NCBI RefSeq assembly: GCF_900207585.1
Contig: NZ_OAOP01000003.1
Location: 408,051-472,050 of the forward strand
Direction of reading: 5' to 3'
DNA from: Bacillus oleivorans
GTDB lineage: Bacteria > Bacillota > Bacilli > Bacillales > JC228
DNA length: 64,000 bases
Shown here piece after piece: positions 9,047-18,706 of this stretch. How positions within the stretch are numbered: the stretch's first letter is position 1; each line of letters starts with the position of its first letter. The translations under genes and the position numbers were made by a program. A model generated the notes under the pieces. That model did no database searches. It saw only the letters and a program-made list of their open reading frames with translations, and had not been told where the DNA came from.

Positions 9047-9189
9047 AGTGGATATATGGACAATCATGGAGAAAGCTAAAAAACATTACTATATTGCAAC
9101 TCTTTTGGCAAGGTAATATATGCTATACTACTACTATTAGCCCTTTTTCTGCCATATATTCCCTATAGAGAAAAAGTAAGGAGAACAAC

Positions 9190-9816
9190 ATGGATTTTCA
9201 AGACTTTTCAAACTGGTTTACTGAAGAAAATATTGAGGAAGTGATTCAGAATTATAAAGCGCTAGGGCCAATAATGGGTATATTTTTACCATTTCTTGAA
9301 GCTCTCTTACCGTTCTTGCCTCTCGTTTTATTTGTTGTAGCAAATGCAAATGCGTTCGGCTTCTTCTGGGGTTTTTTGTTCTCATGGATTGGTTCATGTT
9401 TGGGTGCTTTTGTCGTTTTTTTGGCGTTCCGAAAAATTGGACAAAAAAAGTTTTTTAGGATAATCAGTCAGAATAAAAGAGTCTTGAAGCTAACCAATTG
9501 GGTGGAAAGACACGGGTTTGGCCCCTTATTTTTGTTACTTTGCTTTCCTTTTACACCATCAGCTCTTGTCAATATCGTCTCAGGTTTATCAGCGATCAAA
9601 CCTTATCAATATGGATTAGCGGTTATGACTGGTAAATTTGTTATGATTATTTCCATGACTTTTGTAGGTTATGATATTACTTCATTTTTGGACCACCCGG
9701 GAAAAACGATCATTGTGCTCATTGTTATTTTCATACTTTGGATTGTGGGAAAACGAGTAGAAGTGAGTTTAAATAAAAAAATAGAAAAAGAACAAATGGA
9801 GATGGATTCAAAGTAA
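9190..9816 (+). CDS. yhjE: TVP38/TMEM64-family (DedA-like) membrane protein YhjE
   Basis: A 208-residue integral membrane protein of the SNARE-associated/DedA-like superfamily. It has hydrophobic segments near residues 25-60, 62-82, 108-130, 150-168 and 172-190. The family-typical core reads FLEALLPFLPLVLFVVANAN, then FSWIGSCLGAFVVFLAFRKIG and the FPFTPSALVNIVSGLS block with its conserved prolines. Relatives are implicated in lipid scrambling or undecaprenyl-phosphate recycling; the role here is inferred from family only. The start follows AAGGAG. sipV begins 32 bases downstream in the same direction, the same pairing as in B. subtilis. Confidence 0.85.
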   Translation: MDFQDFSNWFTEENIEEVIQNYKALGPIMGIFLPFLEALLPFLPLVLFVVANANAFGFFWGFLFSWIGSCLGAFVVFLAFRKIGQKKFFRIISQNKRVLKLTNWVERHGFGPLFLLLCFPFTPSALVNIVSGLSAIKPYQYGLAVMTGKFVMIISMTFVGYDITSFLDHPGKTIIVLIVIFILWIVGKRVEVSLNKKIEKEQMEMDSK

Positions 9817-9848
9817 TAGAGAACGAACAAAAGAGGGAGACGCTTGTA

Positions 9849-10403
9849 ATGGAGACACTAAAAAAAGAAAGCATTGAATGGTTGAAAGCTCTAGGGATTG
9901 GATTGGTTATTTTTGTTTTTATCCGGACTTTCTTATTTTCAAGTTACGTGGTAGAAGGAGAATCGATGATGCCTACCCTTGAGGAAGGCAATAAGCTCGT
10001 TGTAAATAAAATCGGGTATACACTCGGATCGATTGATCGATTTGATGTCATCGTCTTTCATGCAAATGAGGAAGAAGATTACGTGAAACGTGTTATTGGC
10101 CTTCCTGGCGATCAAATTGTTTACGAAAACGACCAGCTTTTTATTAATGGAAAAGCGGTTGAGGAACCCTATCTAACTAACTATCGGAAGACAGCATCTC
10201 CAGGTCAGCCCTTAACTGGGGACTTTAGCTTAGCAGAACTGTGGAAGACTGAAACGGTTCCAGAGGGAATGCTATTTGTACTTGGGGATAATCGTCTCGA
10301 AAGCTGGGACAGCCGCCATTTTGGGTTTGTTCCAATTGACAAGGTCGTAGGCGAAGTAAACCTCCGTTACTGGCCATTATCTGAAGTCGATACAAGTTTT
10401 TAA
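9849..10403 (+). CDS. sipV: Type I signal peptidase SipV
   Basis: A 184-residue membrane-anchored serine protease that releases secretory proteins after Sec export. One N-terminal transmembrane segment (about residues 14-33) is followed by box B with nucleophile S39 (EGESMMPTL). The general base is K80 in YVKRVIGLPGD, and the C-terminal GDNRLESWDSRHFG box is present. The Ser-Lys dyad is complete, so it should be active. GAGGGAG precedes the ATG. It probably forms one unit with yhjE. Confidence 0.92.
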   Translation: METLKKESIEWLKALGIGLVIFVFIRTFLFSSYVVEGESMMPTLEEGNKLVVNKIGYTLGSIDRFDVIVFHANEEEDYVKRVIGLPGDQIVYENDQLFINGKAVEEPYLTNYRKTASPGQPLTGDFSLAELWKTETVPEGMLFVLGDNRLESWDSRHFGFVPIDKVVGEVNLRYWPLSEVDTSF

Positions 10404-10417
10404 AATATAAAAAGAAG

Positions 10418-10447
10418 AACAGCCAGTTTCTTGAACTGGTTGTTTTT
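10418..10447 (+). terminator. Terminator after sipV
   Basis: AACAGCCAGTT (10418-10428) pairs with AACTGGTTGTT (10434-10444) and is followed by TTTTT. Confidence 0.75.
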
Positions 10448-10492
10448 ATTCCTGCAAAAGGGAGAGTGCCTATATCCGGTAAGCTCCAAAAT

Positions 10493-10524
10493 AACCGGGG
10501 CGTGCTTGTCACGCCCCGGTTTTT
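10493..10524 (+). terminator. Second, very strong hairpin terminator
   Basis: AACCGGGGCGTG (10493-10504) and CACGCCCCGGTT (10510-10521) form a perfect 12-bp stem with loop CTTGT, followed by T residues. It insulates the downstream regulator. Confidence 0.85.
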
Positions 10525-10648
10525 ATCAATTCTGTAAATTCAGAGAGACTATTCATAATATTTTGAGAAGGGTGAACAGAATTATGATAGAATAGTGAAA
10601 AAGTGATATTTTTTTTTAGGTATAAAGGAGGGGAGCGTCATAAATCAG

Positions 10649-13600
10649 ATGATTGTGCATACAAAGTTAATGCCGCCGCAAGTTCGGTCTAATTATATTC
10701 GCCGTGCCAGTTTGTTTAAGAAAATGAAAGCGATTTCGAACTATTCGGTTACAATTCTTACGTCTGGAGCGGGATATGGAAAGAGTACGGCATTATCACT
10801 TTATGTACGGGATGAAAAAGTAGCTTGTTCGTGGTATACGATTACATCTCATGATGATGATATTCTCCCTTTTATCGATCATGTTATTTATTCGATTAAA
10901 CGTCTATTCCCCGCCTTCGGGAAGGAATTAAAGGAATATATACAGGAAATGGATCGGTACATTCGCGAAGAGGAACTGTTTACACTTTCCTCCATTTTTG
11001 TAAATGAGATTCATCTCCTTGGCTCTCCGCTTATTTTAATATTAGATGATTTTCATCATACTGAAGGTTCATATCTGATCCAAAAATGGGTAGAACTTGT
11101 GGTTGAGCATATCCCAGATTCCTTGCATCTGGTTCTTTCTACACGATCACGCCCTAATTGGTCAGTTCTAACGAAGCTCAAAGTGAATGGGAAACTTTTA
11201 GATATGGGAGAGTCCGATCTTAAACTATCGATCGAGGAAGTGGAGCTCCTGCTCGTTGATTATCATGAACTGAATGTGACGAGAGAGGATATAACAAATA
11301 TTTACCGATTAACGGAAGGATGGGTTATTGCCATCAGTATGATTGCAGAGAACCTGAAATTTGAAAACATTGAGTCAAAAAAAATTGATTTCACCCAAAC
11401 GTCTCTGCTTGATTTATTTCAATATTTAGCATTAGAAGTTTTTACGAAGCAGCCCCCGATGCTGCAGCAATTTCTGGAGCAGACCTCTGTGTATGATGAA
11501 ATTTCAGCAGAATTATGTGAAGAAGTGTTAGGGCTAACTGGTGCAAAAGCGATGCTTAGCCAGCTTTCGCAAAAGAGTCTATTCCTTCATGCCGACGTTC
11601 AGGGAACGTACAAGTATCATGCCCTATTTCGTGAGTTTCTCCAAGGCCAGCTGTATAACAATCAGCCAAAACAGTACGAGATTTTACATGAACGAAGTGC
11701 CCGCTATTATGAGAGAAATGGGGATTATGAAAAGGCAATCCGGATCTATGACAAAATAGGACGGAATTTTGCTGTTGCAGCAATTTTACAGGAACATGGC
11801 GATCAGATGCTGAAGGAGGGCAAATTAGAAAGTCTATATGAATTTTTGAAAAATCTGCCTGATTCAGAGAAGGACCGTTACTATAAGTTATGGTTTTATG
11901 AAGGTGAAATTTTGCGTTACCGTTCACGCTATGCAGCTGCGGAAAAATGTTATGCTCAAGCTGAAAGGATGGCACTTCAAGCGAAGGATATCGAACAGGC
12001 ATGTCTCGCTCTTGAGGGCTGGGCGCAAATTTATCTCGATACGATTCAGCCGCGAATGGCTGAGAGAATCCTCAATCAAGCCATTCAGCTAAGAGAGAGC
12101 AGTAAGCAATCATTGGCTGATACTTCTCGCAATTTATACTGGATGATGGCAGAGAACTATATTAATGCTGGGGAAGCAGGACGTGCAGAGGTTTGGTATA
12201 GCAAAGGAGAAAAGGTAATTCGGGAAGAAGAAAAGGAAGATCTTTTGTTGGCTCGCATTTATTTAAGAACTGGGAGGTTCTTAGAAGCAAAGAAGCTATT
12301 GGAACAAAAACAAACGAAACAGAGCCCTGATAAAAAATTGCCCCAATCTCATCGGGAATCTGTTCTGCTTTTATCATTAATGGAAGGTATGATGGGAGAT
12401 GCTCTCCGCTCAAAGGAGCTAGCTCAAGCAGGAATTCAGTTAGGGATTCAGTCTAAATCCCCATTTGTTGAAGCTTGTGGCTGGATTCGCATGGGGCATG
12501 CCGTTCAGCTTTTAGAAGAATACAATATAAATCTTGCCGTTCAGTGCTATGAAACCGCCCTTGACATGATGGAACAAATGAATATTTCACGTGGTAAAGC
12601 TGAGCCCTATATGGGTCTATGCCTCTTATATGGCAGTTTAGGTGAATTCGAAAAGGCAAGAGATATGGGGACTAAAGCTCTTTTTGAAACAGAAAACGTA
12701 AAGGATGTCTGGCTCAGCTCTTTGATCCAACTTGGGCTTGGGGTTTGTGCCTATTATGAGCGTGACTTTGCGAAAGCCAATCCCCATTTTGAAAAAGCTC
12801 TAAACCATTTCATTCAATGTCAGGATCAATTTGGCGAGATGATTTCCATGCTCTGGCTTGCTTTAGTTGCCCTTGAAACAGACCAGAAGGCTTCATTAAA
12901 AATACAGCTTTCAAGTTTTATTGCGACTTGTGAACTGAAGGAATATGAATTTGTCTTTTATCACCGGACGTTGTTTGGTCCCAAGGACACCCAGGCACTT
13001 GTTCCACTACTTTTAGAAGCCCAGAAATTAGGGGTTCATAAAGAATATGTAACGAAAATCTTAAGCGGGTTGGGGTATAAGGATCTGGATTCTCATCCGG
13101 GCTATACCTTAAAGGTAAGAACACTTGGGAGTTTCAAAGTTTTTCTCGGTGACCAGGAAGTAGAGGAGAAAGAGTGGCAACGGGGAAAAGCGAAGGAGCT
13201 ATTTGAACTTTTTATTACTAATCGCACTAATGTTATTGAAAAGGATGAAATTATAGCTTATCTCTGGCCAGACTCGGATTCAGAACGGGCTTCAAGGGAC
13301 TTTAAAGTGGTTCTGAATGCGTTAAATAATGTTTTAGAGCCAAAGAGAATGAAAAGAAGCCAGCCTTTTTATGTGATTAGGCAAGGATCTGCATATGGTT
13401 TAAACCCGGAAGCTAAGATTTGGGCAGATACCGATTATTTTCAAGATTGGATCCAGGCGGGACTCGAAGAAAAAGAAGTAAAGAAAGCAAGGGAATTTTT
13501 ACATAGAGGTCTCCAAGTTTATAAAGGGGAGTATATACCAGAGCGACGCTTTGAAGACTGGTGTATTCAGGAACGGGAAAGACTGCTGACCCTTTATTTA

Positions 13601-13870
13601 AGAGGAGCAGAAAAATTAGCCCAGCTTCATGTGAAGGAAGAGGATTTTGACCAGGCCATTTTTTGCTGTGAACAGATTTTACAAAAAGACAGGACTTGGG
13701 AAGAAGCATACCGATTATTAATGTATAGCTATTATCGGAAAAATAATAGACCACAGGCTTTAAAATGGTATAAACGCTGTGTCGATGTATTACAAAAGGA
13801 ATTTGGGGTAGAGCCGTTAGATGCAACGAAGCAAATGTATGAAATTATTATACAATCCAGTCAAACTTGA
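10649..13870 (+). CDS. MalT/SARP-type ATPase transcriptional activator with C-terminal BTAD
   Basis: A 1073-residue STAND-type regulator. The N-terminus resembles MalT (MIVHTKLMPPQVRSNYIRR), with Walker A GAGYGKST (residues 40-47) and the acidic Walker B-like LILILDDFHH. A TPR-rich middle covers residues about 350-800. The C-terminus (from about 820, TLGSFKVFLGDQEVEEKEW) is an OmpR-like winged helix followed by a bacterial transcriptional activator domain (GEYIPERRFEDW, then EAYRLLMYSYYRKNNRPQAL), as in SARP regulators. AGGAGG lies 17 bases before the ATG, unusually far, and no in-frame start lies closer. It is immediately upstream of, and probably activates, the ABC/acyl-CoA island, whose two promoters carry SARP-like heptamer repeats. 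The inducer is unknown; the STAND and TPR parts are the likely sensor. Confidence 0.85.
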   Translation: MIVHTKLMPPQVRSNYIRRASLFKKMKAISNYSVTILTSGAGYGKSTALSLYVRDEKVACSWYTITSHDDDILPFIDHVIYSIKRLFPAFGKELKEYIQEMDRYIREEELFTLSSIFVNEIHLLGSPLILILDDFHHTEGSYLIQKWVELVVEHIPDSLHLVLSTRSRPNWSVLTKLKVNGKLLDMGESDLKLSIEEVELLLVDYHELNVTREDITNIYRLTEGWVIAISMIAENLKFENIESKKIDFTQTSLLDLFQYLALEVFTKQPPMLQQFLEQTSVYDEISAELCEEVLGLTGAKAMLSQLSQKSLFLHADVQGTYKYHALFREFLQGQLYNNQPKQYEILHERSARYYERNGDYEKAIRIYDKIGRNFAVAAILQEHGDQMLKEGKLESLYEFLKNLPDSEKDRYYKLWFYEGEILRYRSRYAAAEKCYAQAERMALQAKDIEQACLALEGWAQIYLDTIQPRMAERILNQAIQLRESSKQSLADTSRNLYWMMAENYINAGEAGRAEVWYSKGEKVIREEEKEDLLLARIYLRTGRFLEAKKLLEQKQTKQSPDKKLPQSHRESVLLLSLMEGMMGDALRSKELAQAGIQLGIQSKSPFVEACGWIRMGHAVQLLEEYNINLAVQCYETALDMMEQMNISRGKAEPYMGLCLLYGSLGEFEKARDMGTKALFETENVKDVWLSSLIQLGLGVCAYYERDFAKANPHFEKALNHFIQCQDQFGEMISMLWLALVALETDQKASLKIQLSSFIATCELKEYEFVFYHRTLFGPKDTQALVPLLLEAQKLGVHKEYVTKILSGLGYKDLDSHPGYTLKVRTLGSFKVFLGDQEVEEKEWQRGKAKELFELFITNRTNVIEKDEIIAYLWPDSDSERASRDFKVVLNALNNVLEPKRMKRSQPFYVIRQGSAYGLNPEAKIWADTDYFQDWIQAGLEEKEVKKAREFLHRGLQVYKGEYIPERRFEDWCIQERERLLTLYLRGAEKLAQLHVKEEDFDQAIFCCEQILQKDRTWEEAYRLLMYSYYRKNNRPQALKWYKRCVDVLQKEFGVEPLDATKQMYEIIIQSSQT

Positions 13871-13897
13871 GCCGGGAGCAGGATGCTTCCGGCTTTT
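13871..13897 (+). terminator. Terminator of the regulator gene
   Basis: GCCGGGAGCA (13871-13880) pairs with TGCTTCCGGC (13884-13893) with one wobble pair, then TTTT. It starts directly after the stop codon, so the next operon needs its own promoter. Confidence 0.75.
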
Positions 13898-13907
13898 GTA
13901 TGCTGCC

Positions 13908-13939
13908 TTGTAACCAATTTGTAACTGCCCTCGTTTACT
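13908..13939 (+). promoter_or_regulatory. SARP-type operator/promoter of the transporter operon
   Basis: Direct heptamers TTGTAAC at 13908-13914 and 13919-13925 (4-bp gap, 11-bp period). The -10-like TTTACT (13934-13939) begins exactly 8 bp after the second heptamer. This is the layout known for SARP activators. An alternative -35 TTGACA (13941-13946) exists, but no good -10 lies 16-18 bp after it. Confidence 0.6.
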
Positions 13940-13993
13940 CTTGACACAAAGCTTATGTGCTTTAGTTATTCAACTAAACAAAGGGGGATTTAT

Positions 13994-15247
13994 GTGAAAT
14001 CATTATTTCAATTGTCAAAACTAGCATTGCTGTTTGTTTTTATCCTGTTTATTGCATGTGCCTGTGCGTCTAACACAACGCAAGAGTCACCAACACCTAA
14101 AGATCAGGGAGGAAATACGACTCCTGAAGAAGAGGAAGAAAAGGAACCAATTAAAATTGGAGTCCTTGCATCCATGACGGGTGCTCTAGAATCTTATGGT
14201 CAGCAAACAACACGAGGATTTGAACTGGGAATTGATTACGCTACAGATGGAACTGGAGAAGTGGCTGGCAGAAAAATAGAAATCATTATTGAAGATACAG
14301 AAACAAAACCAGAAGTAGCTGTTCAGAAGGCAACAAAACTTCTTGAAGAAGATGGAGTCGATTTCTTGGTTGGTTCTTCGAGCTCAGGTGACACTTTGGC
14401 AGTTATCGGGTTAGCAGAAGAATATGAAAAAATTATGATTGTAGAACCGGCTGTTGCCGACAGTATCACAGGTTCTGAATTCAATCCATATATTTTCAGA
14501 ACGGCTCGAAACTCTTCACAGGATGCCGTAGCCGGAGCAGCAGCTATTGCTGGAGAAGGTGTGAAAATTGCCACATTAGCACCTGATTATTCATTCGGTT
14601 GGGATGGGGTAGCGGCCTTTAAAGAAGCGGCTGAAGCGCTTGGTGCTGAAATTGTCCTAGAAGAGTATGCAGATCCGGCCGCAACTGACTTTACTGCTAA
14701 TATTCAAAAGATTGTAGACGCAGACCCCGATTATTTATTCGTCGTTTGGGCAGGAGCTAATTCACCATGGCAGCAAATTGCGGATATGAAACTTCAAGAA
14801 AAAGGAATAAAAATTTCTACGGGTGCACCTGATATTCCTGCTCTTTCACTTATGGAACCGTTAGTTGGTATGGAAGGATTTTCTGTTTATTATCATGAAT
14901 TGCCAGATAATGAAATCAATAATTGGCTTGTCGAAGAACATAAGAAACGATTTGACGGAAATGTTCCGGATCTTTTCACTCCAGGCGGTATGAGTGCTGC
15001 GATTGCAATTGTCGAAGCTCTTGAGAAAGCTGAAGGAGACACGGACGCAAATAAACTAATTGAAATCATGGAAGGCATGAGCTTTGAAACACCAAAAGGA
15101 ACCATGACGTTCAGACCTGAAGATCATCAGGCTCTGCAAACTCTTTATGCGATTCGATTAGAGAAGAAGGAAGGAGTTCCATATCCAGTTCCGGTTTTAA
15201 TTCGTGAATTAGGTCCGGAAGAAACGGCTCCTCCAATTCGTAATTAA
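13994..15247 (+). CDS. ABC transporter substrate-binding lipoprotein (LivJ/LivK family)
   Basis: A 417-residue periplasmic-binding-protein type I family member (Peripla_BP_6). The GTG at 13994 lies seven bases after AAGGGGG; the longer reading to 13955 has no ribosome binding site. A hydrophobic signal ends in a somewhat weak lipobox (FIAC-AC, lipid-modified Cys 22 or 24), followed by a Pro/Glu-rich linker. The mature domain begins IKIGVLASMTGALESYGQQT, typical of the HAAT family. A LVGSSSSGDTLAV block and DPDYLFVVWAG follow. These proteins bind branched-chain amino acids, amides or aromatic/aliphatic acids. The acyl-CoA ligase, reductase and condensing-type genes nearby point to a carboxylic acid rather than an amino acid, which is inference. 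It is the first gene of the operon. Confidence 0.88.
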   Translation: MKSLFQLSKLALLFVFILFIACACASNTTQESPTPKDQGGNTTPEEEEEKEPIKIGVLASMTGALESYGQQTTRGFELGIDYATDGTGEVAGRKIEIIIEDTETKPEVAVQKATKLLEEDGVDFLVGSSSSGDTLAVIGLAEEYEKIMIVEPAVADSITGSEFNPYIFRTARNSSQDAVAGAAAIAGEGVKIATLAPDYSFGWDGVAAFKEAAEALGAEIVLEEYADPAATDFTANIQKIVDADPDYLFVVWAGANSPWQQIADMKLQEKGIKISTGAPDIPALSLMEPLVGMEGFSVYYHELPDNEINNWLVEEHKKRFDGNVPDLFTPGGMSAAIAIVEALEKAEGDTDANKLIEIMEGMSFETPKGTMTFRPEDHQALQTLYAIRLEKKEGVPYPVPVLIRELGPEETAPPIRN

Positions 15248-15258
15248 GGAAAAGGTAA

Positions 15259-15290
15259 GGGGTCAGACCTCTATTAAGGGGTCAGACCCC
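15259..15290 (+). promoter_or_regulatory. Intercistronic hairpin made of two GGGGTCAGACC elements
   Basis: GGGGTCAGACC (15259-15269) and GGGGTCAGACCCC (15278-15290) can form one stem with an A-A mismatch, or two small palindromes, followed by ATCTTTT. It lies between the binding-protein gene and the ATPase genes. It could stabilise the first cistron or partly terminate transcription, giving excess binding protein. Confidence 0.5.
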
Positions 15291-15327
15291 ATCTTTTAGC
15301 ACCATTTTTTAAGGAGGGAATATTCAC

Positions 15328-16095
15328 GTGACCTTTGCTTTGGAAACCACGGAGCTTTCGATAGAGTTTGGCATGCATAAAGCAGTTAACCAAGTGTCAC
15401 TTCAAGTAAAAAAACATGAATTAAAATCGATTATCGGTCCAAATGGCGCCGGAAAAACAACGTTTTTTAATCTAATCAGCGGCCAGTTAAAAGCAACGGA
15501 AGGTAAAGTGTTCCTTAATGGAGACGATATTACGAAGCTCTCACCCACGGTTAGAACTAGAAGAGGAATTGGGCGTTCTTTTCAATTAACCAATGTTTTC
15601 CCTAATTTAACTGTTTTAGAAAATGTCAGATTAGCTTCACAGTCTAAGGCAGGCATCAGATTTCAAATGCTAAGACATTTCGCTTCTTATAAGTCAGTTC
15701 AAGAAAATGCCATGGAACTGCTGGAGCTGGTCCTTTTGAAGGGAAAAGAAGGGGAACTGGCAAAAAATCTCGCTCATGGTGAGAAACGAAAGCTTGAGCT
15801 TGCTATGCTCCTAGCCCTTGGAACCGATGTTTTATTGCTCGATGAACCAACTGCGGGGATGTCATTAGAAGAAGTGCCAGCGATTCTTGAAGTGATTCAC
15901 TCGATCAAAGCCAGAGGGGATAAAACCATTCTTCTCATTGAGCACAAAATGGATATGATTTTAGATTTGTCCGACTCAATTGCCGTATTATATAACGGAA
16001 CCCTATTAGCAGATGGAAATCCTCGGGAAATTATGGACAATGAAACGGTTCAGCAAGCGTACTTAGGAGGACTTTACAATGAGTTCACTGCTTAG
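15328..16095 (+). CDS. ABC transporter ATPase, LivG type
   Basis: A 255-residue ATPase of the HAAT importer family. Walker A is GPNGAGKTT and Walker B is VLLLDEPTAGMS. The usual LSGGQ signature is replaced by LAHGEKRKLELA, the normal LivG variant. The GRSFQLTNVFPNLTVLENV block is LivG-typical. The start is GTG at 15328, ten bases after AAGGAGG. It overlaps the next ATPase by 17 bases, so translation is coupled. It forms a heterodimer with the LivF-type ATPase to drive uptake through the two permeases encoded downstream. Confidence 0.92.
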   Translation: MTFALETTELSIEFGMHKAVNQVSLQVKKHELKSIIGPNGAGKTTFFNLISGQLKATEGKVFLNGDDITKLSPTVRTRRGIGRSFQLTNVFPNLTVLENVRLASQSKAGIRFQMLRHFASYKSVQENAMELLELVLLKGKEGELAKNLAHGEKRKLELAMLLALGTDVLLLDEPTAGMSLEEVPAILEVIHSIKARGDKTILLIEHKMDMILDLSDSIAVLYNGTLLADGNPREIMDNETVQQAYLGGLYNEFTA

Positions 16096-16786
16096 TTTGG
16101 AAAATGTAGAAACCTTTATTGGCCAATATCACATCCTCCAGGGTGTTAATCTTGAAGTAAAACAGGGGGACATTACTGTTTTATTAGGGAGAAACGGTGC
16201 AGGGAAAACGACAACATTGCGAACCATTATGGGCTATTATCCGCCATCTAAAGGTGTCATCACATTTGTGGGAGAACGATTAAATGGGTTAAAAACTTTC
16301 CAGATTGCTAAAAAAGGAATTGGCTATGTCCCAGAGGATCAGGGAATTTTTCCTTTCTTAACTGTTGAGGAACATATGAAGGTTGCTATGCAAAAAAACA
16401 ATGATCATACGAAATCACGGGTTGAATGGGTCCTTGAATTGTTTCCTGATTTAAAAAAGTATTGGAAAAAAGAAGGCGGTCATTTGAGCGGTGGTCAAAA
16501 GCAAATGCTCGCGATTGCCAGAGCCTTCGTTAATGATAACCGCTTGCTTCTCATCGATGAGCCGAGTAAGGGACTTGCTCCAATTGTAGTGGAAAAGGTG
16601 ATGGAAGCTTTAGTTCAAATAAAAGAGAAAACATCCATTTTACTGGTGGAACAAAACTTTTTAATGGCCAGTCAAATAGGGGATTCCTTCTTTATTATGG
16701 ATGACGGTAAAACTGTTCACTCTGGTGAGATGGAGCAGTTAAAACAAGATGAAGATTTACGCAAAAAGTATTTAGGGATTGCATAA
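16079..16786 (+). CDS. ABC transporter ATPase, LivF type
   Basis: A 235-residue ATPase with Walker A GRNGAGKTT, signature LSGGQKQMLAIA and Walker B LLLIDEPSKGL followed by APIVVEKV, which is typical of LivF. The switch region LLVEQN is present. GGAGG inside the 3' end of the preceding gene serves its ATG. It is the partner of the LivG-type subunit and shares its operon. Confidence 0.92.
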   Translation: MSSLLSLENVETFIGQYHILQGVNLEVKQGDITVLLGRNGAGKTTTLRTIMGYYPPSKGVITFVGERLNGLKTFQIAKKGIGYVPEDQGIFPFLTVEEHMKVAMQKNNDHTKSRVEWVLELFPDLKKYWKKEGGHLSGGQKQMLAIARAFVNDNRLLLIDEPSKGLAPIVVEKVMEALVQIKEKTSILLVEQNFLMASQIGDSFFIMDDGKTVHSGEMEQLKQDEDLRKKYLGIA

Positions 16787-16800
16787 AGGGAGGCAGAAAT

Positions 16801-17670
16801 ATGGAGATGCTATCAGTTGTAGCAAACCTGACGATTAATGGGTTGGCAACCGGGATGCTTATATTCTTACTCGCTGCAGGCCTCACTTTAATTTTTGGGC
16901 TAATGGATGTTTTGAATTTTGCCCATGGCGGACTATTTGCCTGGGGGGCCTATGCCGGGATTTGGATTTACAATGAGACAGCAAGCTTTTGGATCGGAAT
17001 CCTTGGAGCCATACTGTGCGGATTATTACTAGGTTTATTTACTGAAAAGTTAATTATCAAACCAGTGTATGGAAATCATATTCAGCAAATTTTGATTACG
17101 CTTGGATTTATGATGGTGCTTTCTGAATCTCTAAAGGTTGTGTGGGGACCAAATCAAATTCATGCCTCTACTCCAGGTTTTTTAACAGGAAGCTGGGAGA
17201 TAGGCGGCATTATTTTGATAAAATACCGCTTATTCATTATTGCTATTGGACTTTTAATCTTTGTCTTAATCAGCTTTGTTTTAAAGCGAACCAAAATAGG
17301 ATTAGTCGTAAGAGCTGGAGTCATGAATAAAGAAATGGTTCAGGCCTTAGGAATTAATATTCAAAATGTTTTTATGTGGGTATTTATGGTGGGTGCGGCA
17401 TTAGCCGCTCTTGGCGGGGTTTTGTTAGGGCCTTATTCAGGTGTCATTCATGCGGAAATGGGGATGGAGTACGCGATTCTTGCATTTATTGTGGTTGTGA
17501 TTGGCGGAATGGGGAATTTTACTGGCTCGATTTTAGCTGCCATCTTAGTTGGATTAGCTGGAGCTTTTATGGCCTATTTTGTTCCAGACCTTTCGCTCGC
17601 GGTCAATATGATCATTATGGCCCTTGTATTAGTTTTCAAACCACAAGGCTTATTCGGAGCAAAGGGGTGA
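16801..17670 (+). CDS. ABC transporter permease, LivH type
   Basis: A 289-residue polytopic membrane protein of the branched-chain-type permease family. It has about eight hydrophobic segments, an N-terminal GLTLIFGLMDVLNFAHGGLF motif (residues about 27-46) diagnostic for LivH, and a C-terminal AILAFIVVVIGGMGNFTGS block. GGGAGG precedes the ATG. It ends four bases before the LivM-type gene. Confidence 0.92.
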   Translation: MEMLSVVANLTINGLATGMLIFLLAAGLTLIFGLMDVLNFAHGGLFAWGAYAGIWIYNETASFWIGILGAILCGLLLGLFTEKLIIKPVYGNHIQQILITLGFMMVLSESLKVVWGPNQIHASTPGFLTGSWEIGGIILIKYRLFIIAIGLLIFVLISFVLKRTKIGLVVRAGVMNKEMVQALGINIQNVFMWVFMVGAALAALGGVLLGPYSGVIHAEMGMEYAILAFIVVVIGGMGNFTGSILAAILVGLAGAFMAYFVPDLSLAVNMIIMALVLVFKPQGLFGAKG

Positions 17671-17674
17671 GAGT

Positions 17675-18694
17675 ATGGCAGTATTGAAACGAAATCCAGG
17701 AATCGTGTTTTTCGTATTGGCAGCAGCTGTTCTTTTCTGTTGGCCATTCCTCTATGAATCTAGAAGTTTACTGATTCTTTTAACGCAAGTTTTTATTTTT
17801 GCTGCTTTTGCGATGAGTTACGATCTCTTATTAGGCTATACGGGAATCGTCTCGTTTGGGCATGCGATGTTCTTTGGAATTGGCGCCTATATGACAGGAA
17901 TTTTTATGAAGCATATTGAACCGACAAACGTTTATTTATTCTTATCAATTCTTGCCGCTATTGTTGTATCTGCTATCGTAAGCTACATTGTGGGTTTGTT
18001 AACATTACGGTTAAAAAGTCATTTTTATGCAATGCTTACTCTTGCACTTTCTGGACTCTTTCTCGTTTTAGCCGAAAAATGGAGAACAGTCACATTTGGA
18101 AACGACGGCTTCACCTTTCGCGTACCTGATTTCTTAAGAGATCGACTAACCTTTTATCTTATTTGCCTAGTTTCTATGTTAGTTATTTATCTATTTTTAA
18201 GACGATTTACCCAATCTCCGCTTGGCCGGGTACTTCAGGGCATTCGTGAAAATGAACAGCGAATTGAATCATTGGGCTACCAAGTGATCCAATACAAAAT
18301 AATTGTGAGTGTGGTGGCAGGTGTAATTGCTGCATTTGCCGGTAGCTTATATGGAATTTCCCTTAGATATGTTAACACAAGTGTATTTGCTATGGATATT
18401 ACACTGGATGCCTTGCTGATGACGATTATAGGAGGAGTAGGGACACTGGTAGGTGCCATTATTGGTTCTGGGATTATTGAATTTACACATCATTGGCTGA
18501 CTGAATTGGCGAAAGTGCATTGGATTTTTGAACGGTGGATCATCATTTTCGGGATTATCTATATTTTGGTGGTGATCTTCTTCCCGCAAGGAATTGTCGG
18601 AGCCTGGAACAAAATTCGGACTCGAAAAAAATCAGCTTCAAAGGAAAAGAATCAATCAAACTTAAAATCTGCGAATCATAAGGCTTCTTCTTAA
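17675..18694 (+). CDS. ABC transporter permease, LivM type
   Basis: A 339-residue polytopic permease with the LivM hallmark YDLLLGYTGIVSFGHAMFFG (residues 49-68). The cytoplasmic coupling segment is RVLQGIRENEQRIESLGY, and a MTIIGGVGTLVGAIIGSG block follows near the C-terminus. A Lys/Ser-rich tail follows the last membrane segment. Together with LivH it forms the translocation pore. Confidence 0.92.
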   Translation: MAVLKRNPGIVFFVLAAAVLFCWPFLYESRSLLILLTQVFIFAAFAMSYDLLLGYTGIVSFGHAMFFGIGAYMTGIFMKHIEPTNVYLFLSILAAIVVSAIVSYIVGLLTLRLKSHFYAMLTLALSGLFLVLAEKWRTVTFGNDGFTFRVPDFLRDRLTFYLICLVSMLVIYLFLRRFTQSPLGRVLQGIRENEQRIESLGYQVIQYKIIVSVVAGVIAAFAGSLYGISLRYVNTSVFAMDITLDALLMTIIGGVGTLVGAIIGSGIIEFTHHWLTELAKVHWIFERWIIIFGIIYILVVIFFPQGIVGAWNKIRTRKKSASKEKNQSNLKSANHKASS

Positions 18695-18706
18695 GGAGGG
18701 TTTGTA

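Noticed and set aside
13941..13970. TTGACA as the -35 of the transporter operon
   Set aside because: No acceptable -10 lies 16-18 bp downstream (AGTTAT or GTTATT only). The SARP-type layout with TTTACT fits better, though TTGACA is not excluded.
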